From Ornithinibacillus halotolerans (GTDB lineage Bacteria > Bacillota > Bacilli > Bacillales > Amphibacillaceae), in the NCBI RefSeq assembly GCF_014637405.1, contig NZ_BMEY01000006.1, positions 145,212 through 209,211 on the forward strand: a DNA stretch of 64,000 nt, read 5' to 3'. The notes under the pieces are model-generated. The model did no database searches. It saw nothing but the letters and a program-made list of their open reading frames with translations, and had not been told where the DNA came from. Position 1 is the stretch's first letter. Every line of letters begins with the position of its first letter. Position numbers and translations under genes: made by a program. Positions 1 to 8,508 of the stretch are shown piece by piece.

Positions 1-305
1 AGTATATTTCCGGAGCGGGTTAGTTGCACCCAAATCGTATAGTTCGGTTTTTACTATGTAAAGAATGCTATTGTCCCAATCTCTTTCTTATAAATTGTTT
101 CCATACTAATTAAATAGACCAAATCATATAAATAATGGTACCAGATTATTTGGTGTGAACTAAATTTAAAAGATAGTTTTCAATTTCTACACTATTGTGA
201 ACAAGCCTAAAACCACCAAGATATGCTTGTTATTTTACTATGTTAAGGTTTACAATAAATCTATTAATAAGTTCTAGATGAGCTAACAAATAAGGGTGAA
301 ACACG
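1..305. other. Gap before MFS gene
   Basis: AT-rich and without a convincing gene; the first bases could be the end of a gene cut off by the window. I see no clear operator, only weak promoter-like stretches. Confidence 0.4.
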
Positions 306-1472
306 TTGAATCTTAAAAAAGTACTACCAATTTTATTTTTAATTATGTTTTTAGTCATGGTAGGATTCGGCATAATTATTCCTGTACTACCATTTTATGC
401 CGAAGAAATAGGTGCTACACCGACAGAATTAGGATTATTAATGGCTGTATATTCACTGATGCAATTTATTTTTGCTCCTATGTGGGGGAAAATTTCAGAT
501 CGAGTAGGTCGTAAGCCGGTAATCATAATTGGGATATTTGGACTTTCATTGTCTTTTTTCATGTTAGCTTTAGCAACAGAACTATGGATGTTGTTTGCAG
601 CTCGAATAATTGGTGGAATATTGTCTGCTGCTAATATGCCAACCGTACAAGCTTATGTCGCTGATATAACATCCGAAGAAGATCGTAGTAAAGGGATGGG
701 AATAATTGGTGCAGCTACAGGATTAGGATTTATTTTTGGTCCGGCAATTGGTGGCGTGTTTACTAATATTAATCTTCACACCCCGTTCTATATTGCAGGT
801 TTTGTTTCCTTTGTAACGATGTTATTTGTTATTTTTGTACTTAAGGAATCTATTCATTATTCTGCAAAAAATCGTCATATGAATCAGATGACTGCCCCTG
901 ATAAATCAACTAAAAACCCTATTACGATGTTATATTTTTTACAGTTTTTTATTTCGTTGTCATTATCAGGATTAGAGGCAACATTTGCATATTTCGCCGC
1001 TGTGAAGGCTGGACTTAATGCAGTGACACTTGGATATATTTTTATGATTATGGGATTAGCTAGTGCTTTTGTACAAGGTTCAATGGGGAAACTTACAAAG
1101 AAGTTTGGTGAAGGGACGATTATCCAACTCGGTATTATTATTTCTGCACTTGGGTTCGGATTAATTTTATTTATACAGGATTTCACTACAGCAGCTATTT
1201 TCCTCGCAATATTTGGGATTGGTAATGGAGTGATTAGACCAAGTGTTTCTTCACTACTAACTAAAAGTGCAAAACTTGGTCACGGTGCTGTAACTGGTTA
1301 CTTATCTTCATTTGATTCATTAGGTAGAATTATTGGTCCAGTTTTAGGTGGGTTTCTATACTCGACATTTATCGGTTTACCATATATTTCAGGAGTATTC
1401 TTGTCTATCATTGCGTTACTTTTATTTCAAAGTTATGCTTCTCGGTCAACATTGTTTCAACGTGGTCGCTAA
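306..1472 (+). CDS. MFS drug-efflux-type transporter
   Basis: This is a 388-residue major facilitator superfamily protein of the 12-helix drug:H+ antiporter (DHA1/TCR) type, expected to export a small hydrophobic compound from the cytoplasm. Motif A is clear in the loop after helix 2 (GKISDRVGRKP, residues 61-71), and the antiporter motif C is present as GPAIGG near residue 145. The start is TTG, chosen because an AAGGGTG ribosome-binding site lies just upstream and the hydrophobic first helix begins at once. It is monocistronic and ends in a strong hairpin. The substrate cannot be told from sequence; tetracycline- or NorA-like multidrug exporters are the nearest functional classes. Confidence 0.85.
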   Translation: MNLKKVLPILFLIMFLVMVGFGIIIPVLPFYAEEIGATPTELGLLMAVYSLMQFIFAPMWGKISDRVGRKPVIIIGIFGLSLSFFMLALATELWMLFAARIIGGILSAANMPTVQAYVADITSEEDRSKGMGIIGAATGLGFIFGPAIGGVFTNINLHTPFYIAGFVSFVTMLFVIFVLKESIHYSAKNRHMNQMTAPDKSTKNPITMLYFLQFFISLSLSGLEATFAYFAAVKAGLNAVTLGYIFMIMGLASAFVQGSMGKLTKKFGEGTIIQLGIIISALGFGLILFIQDFTTAAIFLAIFGIGNGVIRPSVSSLLTKSAKLGHGAVTGYLSSFDSLGRIIGPVLGGFLYSTFIGLPYISGVFLSIIALLLFQSYASRSTLFQRGR

Positions 1473-1490
1473 TACATAAAAAAAATGAAA

Positions 1491-1524
1491 AAAAGCCGTT
1501 TCTAGTAATGAAACGGTTTTTTTT
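1491..1524 (+). terminator. Rho-independent terminator after MFS gene
   Basis: CCGTTTC and GAAACGG arms (1496-1502 and 1510-1516) enclose a 7-nt loop and are followed by a run of nine T. Confidence 0.85.
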
Positions 1525-1574
1525 TCGTTTTTTGGACAACGTAAGATAGAGTCAAATGATTGGAGTGATTTTCA

Positions 1575-2042
1575 TTGATTTCTAAAAGGCATTTTCTATT
1601 TAATATTGGTATTATTGTAGTTCCGTGGCTCACTTTATTATTTGTGGGCAAGCGTAATATGAAGCGGTACTCTGTAGCGGGCATTTTTATTGTTGTCTTC
1701 GAGATCGTCAATCATATTTATGGTTATAAACATCAATTTTGGAAATTCTTTGATAAGAAAAGGTCTTTCTTAAAAGATGAATTACCTTTTAGTCTCGGAC
1801 CGTATATGCCTTTATCAATATGGTTATTAAAATATTCTCATGGCAATTTTAAAAAGTTTCTCCTCTTGAATGTTCTGGCAGATGGAATCTTTGCGTTTGT
1901 CATCATGGATATATTAGCGAAGTTTAAAATCATCAAGCTAAAGAAACTAAATAAATTACAATTCTTTTTCTACATTCATTATAAAGCGTACCTTTTATAC
2001 GGTATTCAAAGTTTATATGAAAGATTTAGAAAAGAGGCTTGA
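1575..2042 (+). CDS. Small integral membrane protein, unknown
   Basis: The predicted protein has 155 residues, is basic, and has three or four hydrophobic segments (about residues 8-24, 34-47, 72-86 and 96-112) with many Lys and aromatic residues. I do not recognise a characterised family. The TTG start follows a GGAGTG ribosome-binding site. It lies between two strong terminators, so it is probably transcribed alone, and it converges on the LprI-domain lipoprotein gene. Membrane location is inferred from hydropathy only. Confidence 0.6.
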   Translation: MISKRHFLFNIGIIVVPWLTLLFVGKRNMKRYSVAGIFIVVFEIVNHIYGYKHQFWKFFDKKRSFLKDELPFSLGPYMPLSIWLLKYSHGNFKKFLLLNVLADGIFAFVIMDILAKFKIIKLKKLNKLQFFFYIHYKAYLLYGIQSLYERFRKEA

Positions 2043-2074
2043 GGGAATTTTACAATCAAATTCTCTCAAGCCTT
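2035..2074. terminator. Bidirectional terminator between convergent genes
   Basis: A 16-bp stem (arms 2035-2050 and 2059-2074, one mismatch) overlaps the stop codon of the upstream gene and lies just beyond the stop codon of the convergent lipoprotein gene, so it can serve both strands. Confidence 0.8.
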
Positions 2075-2080
2075 CTCATA

Positions 2081-2944
2081 TTAATTCATATACATATGAA
2101 CTAATTCATAACATTTATTCATCGTTAATTCAGATAGAGTAGTTAAATATGTTATGGACTCCATTGAGCCACCTTTATATTTAAGGGATTCTTCTTTTGC
2201 AGTATCTTCCTTATATACAATCCAAGCTCGTTGTTGTTCTCTTAATATATCCATGTCTTCTTTCTGGAGATGTTCTTGTAAAAAACTATATATTTCATTC
2301 AATTCATTATCCCAAGTGCTATAGATATGTTCTGATTCTTCTTCCATTTCTCTTGTTGTCGTTGCATTGGAGTTTTCTTGTAATTCATCTAGTTCATTTT
2401 TTATCGAATTAAGTTGTTGGAGAAACTCGTCCTTATGCTCTGAAAGGTTATAGCTTTGAGCCGTATTGACTTGTAAGATCCCATAAGTTCCATCTTCATA
2501 CACTTTATAATAACCTAGGTTTCCCGTTTTACCAGAAACACGTACTGGAACATCGACTAATTGAATCGTATAATACGCCCCATATTCATCTGATTGAAGT
2601 ATACCATCCGTTCCGAAAGAAATGTCTTCATTTTTACCTTCTTCAAGCTGCTGCTTCAAGAATTGAACTGCTTCATCTCCACTTTTAATTTTAACAGTTT
2701 CAACTATCTCTTCAGATTTAGACGCTTCATTATTCTGTTCTTCTGAGAGAGACTCACTTCCATTATTTTCACTGTTTGCATCTTCATTATTAGTAGTATC
2801 CGTTGACTCATTATTATTTTCAGATACATCATCTTTTGGTTCGTTAAGATTATTATTATCTTCATTATTTGAAGATTGGCAAGCCGCTAATATAACAAAG
2901 ATTAAACTTAATAGTGCAATAATGAATTTTCTGTTTAATTTCAC
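2081..2944 (-). CDS. Lipoprotein with C-terminal LprI/DUF1311-like domain
   Basis: This is a secreted lipoprotein of about 287 residues. A short basic N-terminus and hydrophobic stretch end in the lipobox LAAC. A low-complexity Asn/Glu/Ser linker follows, then a middle domain, then a C-terminal domain of about 90 residues with the spacing of the lysozyme-inhibitor LprI family (ending in LREQQRAWIVYKE, then GSMESI and a final Cys). The GTG start at 2944 was chosen because it follows AAGGAGG at good spacing; an upstream extension to 2998 would spoil the signal peptide. An LprI-like fold is likely, but lysozyme inhibition is not implied for a Bacillus-type cell. Confidence 0.75.
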   Translation of the reverse strand: MKLNRKFIIALLSLIFVILAACQSSNNEDNNNLNEPKDDVSENNNESTDTTNNEDANSENNGSESLSEEQNNEASKSEEIVETVKIKSGDEAVQFLKQQLEEGKNEDISFGTDGILQSDEYGAYYTIQLVDVPVRVSGKTGNLGYYKVYEDGTYGILQVNTAQSYNLSEHKDEFLQQLNSIKNELDELQENSNATTTREMEEESEHIYSTWDNELNEIYSFLQEHLQKEDMDILREQQRAWIVYKEDTAKEESLKYKGGSMESITYLTTLSELTMNKCYELVHMYMN

Positions 2945-3107
2945 AATAAAATCCTCCTTGTGTAACTTAAGGCTAAATATCCAAAATTTGGTACACAAAC
3001 ATTATAGTAACACAAAAATTAATATTTAGCCTAGTGAAACAAAGTATACAGCATGTTAAAATGGAATTAAATGTAATATTGAAGTGGGATTGAATCGGGG
3101 GAAGGAT

Positions 3108-3869
3108 ATGGAACAAACAGTTGAGTTAATCGAGTTAACCGAGGGAAATTTGGAGGAAAAAGGTTGTTATTGCCTTAGAAGTAAACCGAACTCAGTAGGC
3201 TATAAAGGGAAAAATGAATGGCTTAAAGGAAAATTCCATGACGGATTAAAATACATCAAGATAAATGAGAATAATAAACAAGCAGGTTTTATAGAATATG
3301 TTCCTATAGAACGTTCTTCTAGAGTTGTTTATGGAGAGAATTATTTAGTTATACATTGCCTTTGGGTAGGTATTACTGGAAAAGGTTATGCCTCTCAATT
3401 AATAGAATCATGTATTCAAGATGCAAAAAAACAACAAAAAGCAGGAGTCATTGTTGTAACAAATCCAGATACTTCATGGACTCCAAGTAAAGAAGTATTT
3501 ATTAAAAATGGCTTTGAGGAAGTAGACCATGCCCCTTATGGTTTTGAATTACTAGTTTATAAGAATAGTAATAGCGCTAATCCACATTTTCCAACAGATT
3601 GGGAAGAACGGTTGCAACGATTTGAGAAATTAACAATCCTTCGTACACCACAATGTCCATTTATTGATGTTGCAACAGATAATGTGTTAATTGGAGCAAA
3701 CAAGCTGGAAATAGAGACGACAACCATTGACTTGAAAGATCGAAGGGAATTATTAGAACTATCCCCAACACCATATGGCGTATACGGAGTTGTCTACAAA
3801 AAACAATTAATAGCTTACCACCGACTAACCACCCATTCTGCATATAAAAGATTGAAAGAGTTGAGTTAA
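3108..3869 (+). CDS. yoaP: YoaP-like GNAT N-acetyltransferase
   Basis: This 253-residue protein has an N-terminal GNAT acetyltransferase domain (about residues 5-145) with an acetyl-CoA loop region around WVGITGKGYAS, followed by a C-terminal YoaP-type domain containing LRTPQCPFID. The arrangement and length match Bacillus subtilis YoaP, a cytoplasmic acetyltransferase of unknown substrate. The ATG at 3108 was preferred to an upstream GTG at 3084 because GGGGGAAGG precedes it. The gene converges on the CueP-type lipoprotein gene and shares its terminator. Confidence 0.75.
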   Translation: MEQTVELIELTEGNLEEKGCYCLRSKPNSVGYKGKNEWLKGKFHDGLKYIKINENNKQAGFIEYVPIERSSRVVYGENYLVIHCLWVGITGKGYASQLIESCIQDAKKQQKAGVIVVTNPDTSWTPSKEVFIKNGFEEVDHAPYGFELLVYKNSNSANPHFPTDWEERLQRFEKLTILRTPQCPFIDVATDNVLIGANKLEIETTTIDLKDRRELLELSPTPYGVYGVVYKKQLIAYHRLTTHSAYKRLKELS

Positions 3870-3911
3870 AAAGGAGATTGCACTGGTTTATTTCAGTGCA
3901 ACCTCTCTTTA
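3870..3911. terminator. Bidirectional terminator
   Basis: A stem with arms 3871-3885 and 3894-3909 (core TTGCACTG/CAGTGCAA) and an 8-nt loop lies between two convergent stop codons. Confidence 0.75.
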
Positions 3912-4427
3912 TAATAACTGCATTGTCGTAATGCAAGTATTATCACCCTCAAATGTAGAGAGTTCTTGTTCTGCTACTTTTCCATCAAATTCAATTTTTA
4001 CTGTATATGTTTTATCGCGAGGTAACCATAAATCGATAAAACCATTTTCTAATGAAGTCATTGCCTCCTCAACAACTACATTCCCTTCTTCATCTTGAAT
4101 CCACACATCAAATTCCTTTTCAACAAGTTCACCTTGGCAACCAGTTAAACTATGAATGGCACATGGATGAGTTACCTCTTCAAATGGAGCAATTGAAACG
4201 AAAAATTCGTCTTTAGGTAAATCATATGTTGTCTCATTCTCTTTACTATCGGTAACAATTAATTCATGTGATGTAATCGAAGCAGAAACATCTTCAAATT
4301 CGCCAACACTATACTCATGAACTAATTCTTTTATATCTTTTTCTTCTTCAACTTCCTTATTATCTCCACAAGCAGTAATTAAGAGAATAAGTAATAATCC
4401 AATTAATGTAATGAATGCTCTTTTCAC
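3909..4427 (-). CDS. cueP: CueP-family metal-binding lipoprotein
   Basis: This lipoprotein of about 172 residues matches the CueP family (the periplasmic copper-binding protein of Salmonella) along its length. The family signatures SITSHELIVTD, DEFFVSIAPF, THPCAIHSLTGCQGEL, GFIDLWLPRDKTYTV and the terminal TCITTMQL are all present, with the conserved Cys pair in the CAIHSLTGC stretch and a Cys near the C-terminus. The lipobox is LITACG. The GTG at 4427 fits the AGGAG site better than TTG at 4436. In Gram-positives the family is membrane-anchored and extracytoplasmic. A copper role here is from family knowledge; no other copper genes are adjacent. Confidence 0.82.
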   Translation of the reverse strand: MKRAFITLIGLLLILLITACGDNKEVEEEKDIKELVHEYSVGEFEDVSASITSHELIVTDSKENETTYDLPKDEFFVSIAPFEEVTHPCAIHSLTGCQGELVEKEFDVWIQDEEGNVVVEEAMTSLENGFIDLWLPRDKTYTVKIEFDGKVAEQELSTFEGDNTCITTMQLL

Positions 4428-4588
4428 AAGATTCAACTCCTAGTTTCCATTAATATTACATCCTATAATATTCTACTATATTAGAGAGGGAAAAATTGAG
4501 TTTTCACGAAATATTCATATACTATTCTCATCTGGGGGAAAAAAGAGTAATATAAAGCTATCTATACAACAAAAGAGGAGAAAAACGT

Positions 4589-5533
4589 ATGATACATATT
4601 GGAATTATTGGTCTCGGAGCAATTGGCCAACGTTTAATCACACAATTTAATGAGCATGACCAAGTAAAAGTAGAAGCAATCTGTGATACATCAGAATCCA
4701 TTCTAACAAAAACAGCAAATGAATTATCTATTGAAAAAGCATATCTTAATTATCAAGATTTAATTAATGATGAGCAGGTTGATCTTGTATATGTTGCTGT
4801 ACCTCCAAAGTTTCATCATAAAATTGTAATGGATGTAATAAAAGCACGTAAACATGTTTTATGTGAGAAACCACTCGCAAATTCTGTAAAAGAGGCAGAA
4901 GAAATGTTGGAAGCAGCTAAAGAAGCAGGCATTATTCATGCGATGAACTTTCCCCTTAATTATGGACAAGCTGCAACGAAATTTGCATCCTTAATAAAGA
5001 GTGGAGCAATTGGTAACTTACGTCGTTTACAACTTACAATGCAATTTCCACAGTGGCCACGTACTTGGCAACAAAATGACTGGATTGGTGGAAGAGAACA
5101 AGGTGGGTTTGTTCTTGAGGTTGGAGTGCACTTTATCCAACAAATACTAAAACTATTTGGCGATATACACCATATTCATACAAAATTAGAATTACCAAGT
5201 GATCAATCGAAATGTGAAACAGGTATTATTGCCACTGCTGAACTACATGACGGTACCCCTATTATAATAGAAGGCATAAGTAACATCCCTGGTAAAGAAT
5301 ATATTGGTTTTACAGCAATTGGGACTGAAGGTTCATTATCACTTGAAAACTGGGGACAGCTAAGAGGTGCTAAGATTGGTGAAGAGCTTAAAGAAATCAC
5401 ACTTAATGAACTGCCAGTAAGTGGTTTAATAGATGAACTAGTGAAGGCAATAGAAGGGGAGCCTGCTGATATCTATGATTTCGAAATCGGATATAAAGCT
5501 CAGGTTGTATTGGAGAAATTAAGAAATAAGTAA
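4589..5533 (+). CDS. Gfo/Idh/MocA family oxidoreductase
   Basis: This 314-residue NAD(P)-dependent sugar or cyclitol dehydrogenase-like protein has an N-terminal Rossmann domain (GLGAIG, residues 8-13), the hallmark EKP at residues 93-95, and a C-terminal Gfo/Idh alpha/beta domain with the HF pair in GVHFIQQ. A strong AGAGGAG site precedes the ATG. It is monocistronic with its own terminator. Substrate specificity in this family cannot be deduced from sequence, and the neighbours give no metabolic context. Confidence 0.85.
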   Translation: MIHIGIIGLGAIGQRLITQFNEHDQVKVEAICDTSESILTKTANELSIEKAYLNYQDLINDEQVDLVYVAVPPKFHHKIVMDVIKARKHVLCEKPLANSVKEAEEMLEAAKEAGIIHAMNFPLNYGQAATKFASLIKSGAIGNLRRLQLTMQFPQWPRTWQQNDWIGGREQGGFVLEVGVHFIQQILKLFGDIHHIHTKLELPSDQSKCETGIIATAELHDGTPIIIEGISNIPGKEYIGFTAIGTEGSLSLENWGQLRGAKIGEELKEITLNELPVSGLIDELVKAIEGEPADIYDFEIGYKAQVVLEKLRNK

Positions 5534-5555
5534 TCTAATAGGAAAGTAAATAGGG

Positions 5556-5595
5556 CACCTGAAAATGATGTATTCTACCATTTTTAGGTGTTTTT
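5556..5595 (+). terminator. Rho-independent terminator
   Basis: CACCTGAAAATG and CATTTTTAGGTG-type arms with a short loop are followed by TTTTT. Confidence 0.75.
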
Positions 5596-5623
5596 AATTA
5601 TGTAAACAAATTTTCTATAAAAC

Positions 5624-5649
5624 TGCAACATTTGCAAGTCATAATCGTC
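5624..5649 (+). promoter_or_regulatory. Candidate ECF-sigma promoter (autoregulatory)
   Basis: TGCAAC (5624-5629), a 16-nt spacer and CGTC (5646-5649) match the AAC...CGTC layout of Bacillus ECF sigma promoters (SigM/SigX/SigW class). The site lies about 30 nt before the sigma gene start, as expected for autoregulation. Confidence 0.6.
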
Positions 5650-5679
5650 ATTACAATAGTTTGAGAGGGGGGATACATT

Positions 5680-6213
5680 TTGCAAAGAGGATTTAAAATT
5701 CAAGGGAAAGTGACAGAGTTGTACGATGAGTATCATGTACTAATCTTTAAATATATTTTAAAAATGACGAAAGACGTACAACTAGCTGAAGATTTAACAC
5801 ATGATACGTTTTTGAAGCTATTTGATTATTTATTGGATGGGAAAGAGATAGATTACCCAAAAACTTTTATTTATCGGATGGCTCGAAATGTAACAATCGA
5901 TTATTTAAGAAAAAAGAATCCACTATCTAAATGGAAAGATATGTTTTGGAATACTTCGTGGTATAGTCCTTCTGTAGAAAAAATAGTAGAAATTCGTCAA
6001 GATTCTTTAGAATTATTAGAGCTTATTTCTATGTTAAGACCACCGTCCTATCGTGATGTAGTTATACTGCGAAAAGTAGAAGGATTTTCTATAAGAGAGA
6101 CAGCAGAAATTTTAAATTGGTCAGAAAGCAAAGTTCGCGTCACACTATCGAGAGCGATGAAGAAATTGGAGGAAAAGATACATAAAGGAGGGGTGTTAAG
6201 TGAGCAAGAATGA
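5680..6213 (+). CDS. ECF-type RNA polymerase sigma factor
   Basis: This 177-residue extracytoplasmic-function sigma factor has region 2 at about residues 10-75 (LAEDLTHDTFLKLFDYL, then FIYRMARNVTIDYLRKK, the -10 recognition helix) and region 4 at about 115-165 (LRPPSYRDVVILRKVEGFSIRETAEILNWSE, the -35 reading helix-turn-helix). The TTG start follows GAGAGGGGGG. It overlaps the next gene, a predicted membrane anti-sigma factor, by 14 nt, so they are translationally coupled. A matching ECF promoter sits upstream. The inducing signal is unknown; cell-envelope stress is usual for this class. Confidence 0.88.
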   Translation: MQRGFKIQGKVTELYDEYHVLIFKYILKMTKDVQLAEDLTHDTFLKLFDYLLDGKEIDYPKTFIYRMARNVTIDYLRKKNPLSKWKDMFWNTSWYSPSVEKIVEIRQDSLELLELISMLRPPSYRDVVILRKVEGFSIRETAEILNWSESKVRVTLSRAMKKLEEKIHKGGVLSEQE

Positions 6214-7423
6214 GAAAACCTATCTGGATAATAAATTAGAAAAGCTAAATGAGAATATTGATATAACGGAAGAATTTAAAAGGGTAACTCGGTATAAGTT
6301 TATGGAGAAAATGACTGAGTTAGATTCAAAGAAAACAAAAAAGAGTTGGTTTCTAAAGGTTGGCCTGCCGACAATTGCAACGTTATTATTTCTTAGTGTT
6401 GCTTCTGTACTTTTACTTTCAAATTATGATAACCCAAACTTGGATACTTCTGTTGAATCGGCTAGTTTACCAGAAGAATTTGAGTTAGATTTTGAACCTT
6501 TAGAATATGAACAATATGAGAAACCCAGTGGAATTAGATACGAAGACTCAGAGTACGAAACTATGATAAATGACATAGACGGTGAACCTGTATATTTGGA
6601 AAGGTATTTGCAATATGAGAATAATAAATACATTGGAATAAGAGGAGTTATTCGCTATCAAGAAAAAGCAGTGGACCTAGGAATAATTACTACTAGCAAA
6701 GAGAAAAGTTCTGAGAGTATTATGATGTTTAAATCAACATTTTCAGAGGGAAATATCATACAATTTATTGGTGTGGTTGGAACTAGGAAAGATGGCTATC
6801 AATTTTTATTTTATAATAAAGGAAACGATACATTCTTTGGTTTCCATCACATGGGAGAGGCAGATCATTTTGATTGGGATCAAGATGGGTTGGATGAAAT
6901 ATACATTACGACAAGTGGTGGTGAGAAGAATGTAGAGGTAGTTAGATGGAATAATGGCCAGTTAGAAAAAGCCAGTATTAATGAAAGTATTTCTATAGAT
7001 AATCCATTAGAAACAAATATTAGCTCTCAATTTATTCTAGATAATATAGTCGTGGTAGAAGTAGAGATAAATGATGAAAAGGAACAACAAATGTATGGCT
7101 TTGATGTTGGGGATAAGACATTTAAGGCATACAAAAAGATCAATGATCGTCCTGCTTACGCTCAAATTAGGTGGAATAATACGACATATAAGATTAGCGG
7201 AGAAATGGTAAATAGTCGTTGGATTGGAGAGGAAATAGGCGAAATCAACCGTTATGTATCAGAAAGTGAATTAGAACGTGATGGAGATGCAGCTATCATA
7301 AAACGTGATTTTGCTTCACTTATTCATAAGAAAATCTATGAATTAGAGAAATATGATTCTTCTTTAGTCATCGCAATAGAAGTTGATGAATACTATTATT
7401 TTGCTTTTGCTACCGATGAATAA
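6200..7423 (+). CDS. Predicted membrane anti-sigma factor
   Basis: This 407-residue protein has about 50 charged cytoplasmic residues, one transmembrane helix (about residues 52-74), and a large acidic extracytoplasmic region of about 330 residues with FG-GAP-like DWDQDGLDEIYIT. No ZAS zinc motif (HxxxCxxC) is visible, so it is not a classical zinc anti-sigma factor. The role is inferred from its single-pass topology and coupling to the sigma gene, a standard arrangement for Bacillus ECF systems. GTG start after AAAGGAGGGG. The extracytoplasmic part does not match a family I can name. Confidence 0.7.
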   Translation: MSKNEKTYLDNKLEKLNENIDITEEFKRVTRYKFMEKMTELDSKKTKKSWFLKVGLPTIATLLFLSVASVLLLSNYDNPNLDTSVESASLPEEFELDFEPLEYEQYEKPSGIRYEDSEYETMINDIDGEPVYLERYLQYENNKYIGIRGVIRYQEKAVDLGIITTSKEKSSESIMMFKSTFSEGNIIQFIGVVGTRKDGYQFLFYNKGNDTFFGFHHMGEADHFDWDQDGLDEIYITTSGGEKNVEVVRWNNGQLEKASINESISIDNPLETNISSQFILDNIVVVEVEINDEKEQQMYGFDVGDKTFKAYKKINDRPAYAQIRWNNTTYKISGEMVNSRWIGEEIGEINRYVSESELERDGDAAIIKRDFASLIHKKIYELEKYDSSLVIAIEVDEYYYFAFATDE

Positions 7424-7468
7424 AAAGATGACAGTTTCCTACGCTAGAGTGGAAACTGTCATCTTTTT
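7422..7468. terminator. Bidirectional terminator
   Basis: A perfect 18-bp inverted repeat (7422-7439 and 7451-7468), with A- and T-rich ends suitable for both strands, lies between the anti-sigma gene and the convergent Rgg-type gene. Confidence 0.9.
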
Positions 7469-7477
7469 GCTGTGAAA

Positions 7478-8380
7478 TTATCCTTTTGAAAAGTCGATAA
7501 TCTGTTGCAAATAACTTTCCATATTTTTTGCAAGTTGATGTGCTTTTAATTTGTTTAGTATTAGCACTGCTTCTTCGATTTTGGCAATACCGTCCCTCTT
7601 GTTTCCTGACCTTAGTTCATATGCCCCTTTTAATTCCATAAGTTGAATACGTTCTAACAAGTTCCGTTCAGAGATGGATACTTGTTCCAGATAGGATAGA
7701 AATTCGGCAATCTCTTTCTCATATGTCAATGGTTCTTCAAATCGGTTGACAGGCCCAAGTAAGAAGATAATGGTGTTAAAAAGAACACTAGATATTGCTA
7801 CTTTTACTTTATCAAACTCCTGGTAACGAGCACTTTTCTCATACGCTGTTCTTGAGAGTAATATCGCCATTTCCGGTTGAAGAAGTAGAATCGTCCCATT
7901 GTAAAGCATCAATTCGTAATAACCCCAAACCTCAACCTGGAATAAATAATCGGTAAGTACTTTAATATCATGTGCTTGGACATCTTCATCTATTATCTTT
8001 TTAGAGACAATTCTTTCAGATACTTGGATCATTAACGCATTACAATGATAGGTTTCTACTCCATATTGCTTCCACTTCCTCAATTCCTCTTCTTTTAATT
8101 CCTTCAGAAGTGTAGCATTTCGACTGAAGTAGGCACCCTTTACTTTTTTGAAGAATTGCTCTAGTTGACTAGGTTGAAAATCATTATGTATAAAAAGAAA
8201 CTCATCCATCGTTAACATTAATTTATCTAATATTCTCGTAAACAGTCCTAACGTAATATCCGAAGCATCTGTTTCGAACTTTGACAAAAAGGAAACAGAA
8301 CATATTCCATCTGCAAGTTCCTTTAATGTAACCCCTTTTTGCTTACGAATTTCCCTTAACGTTTTGCCATAAGTAATCAT
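7478..8380 (-). CDS. Rgg/GadR/MutR-type transcriptional regulator
   Basis: This cytoplasmic regulator of about 300 residues has an N-terminal HTH (about residues 5-60, with TLREIRKQKGVTLKELADG) and a long all-helical C-terminal domain typical of Rgg regulators, which in streptococci bind short peptides. The ATG at 8380 was chosen because AAAGGAGG precedes it. It is divergent from an amidohydrolase gene with about 130 bp between starts, so regulation of that gene is plausible but unproven. No pheromone-like small ORF was found next to it. Confidence 0.78.
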   Translation of the reverse strand: MITYGKTLREIRKQKGVTLKELADGICSVSFLSKFETDASDITLGLFTRILDKLMLTMDEFLFIHNDFQPSQLEQFFKKVKGAYFSRNATLLKELKEEELRKWKQYGVETYHCNALMIQVSERIVSKKIIDEDVQAHDIKVLTDYLFQVEVWGYYELMLYNGTILLLQPEMAILLSRTAYEKSARYQEFDKVKVAISSVLFNTIIFLLGPVNRFEEPLTYEKEIAEFLSYLEQVSISERNLLERIQLMELKGAYELRSGNKRDGIAKIEEAVLILNKLKAHQLAKNMESYLQQIIDFSKG

Positions 8381-8508
8381 CGAAATCCTCCTTTCTAACA
8401 TAAAAATTCCACTATATGAAAATTTTTATTAGCTTATATAAAACTAAATATACAATAAAATTAGAAAATTAAACATATGGAATGAAAAAATTAGGAGGGA
8501 ATTAAACA

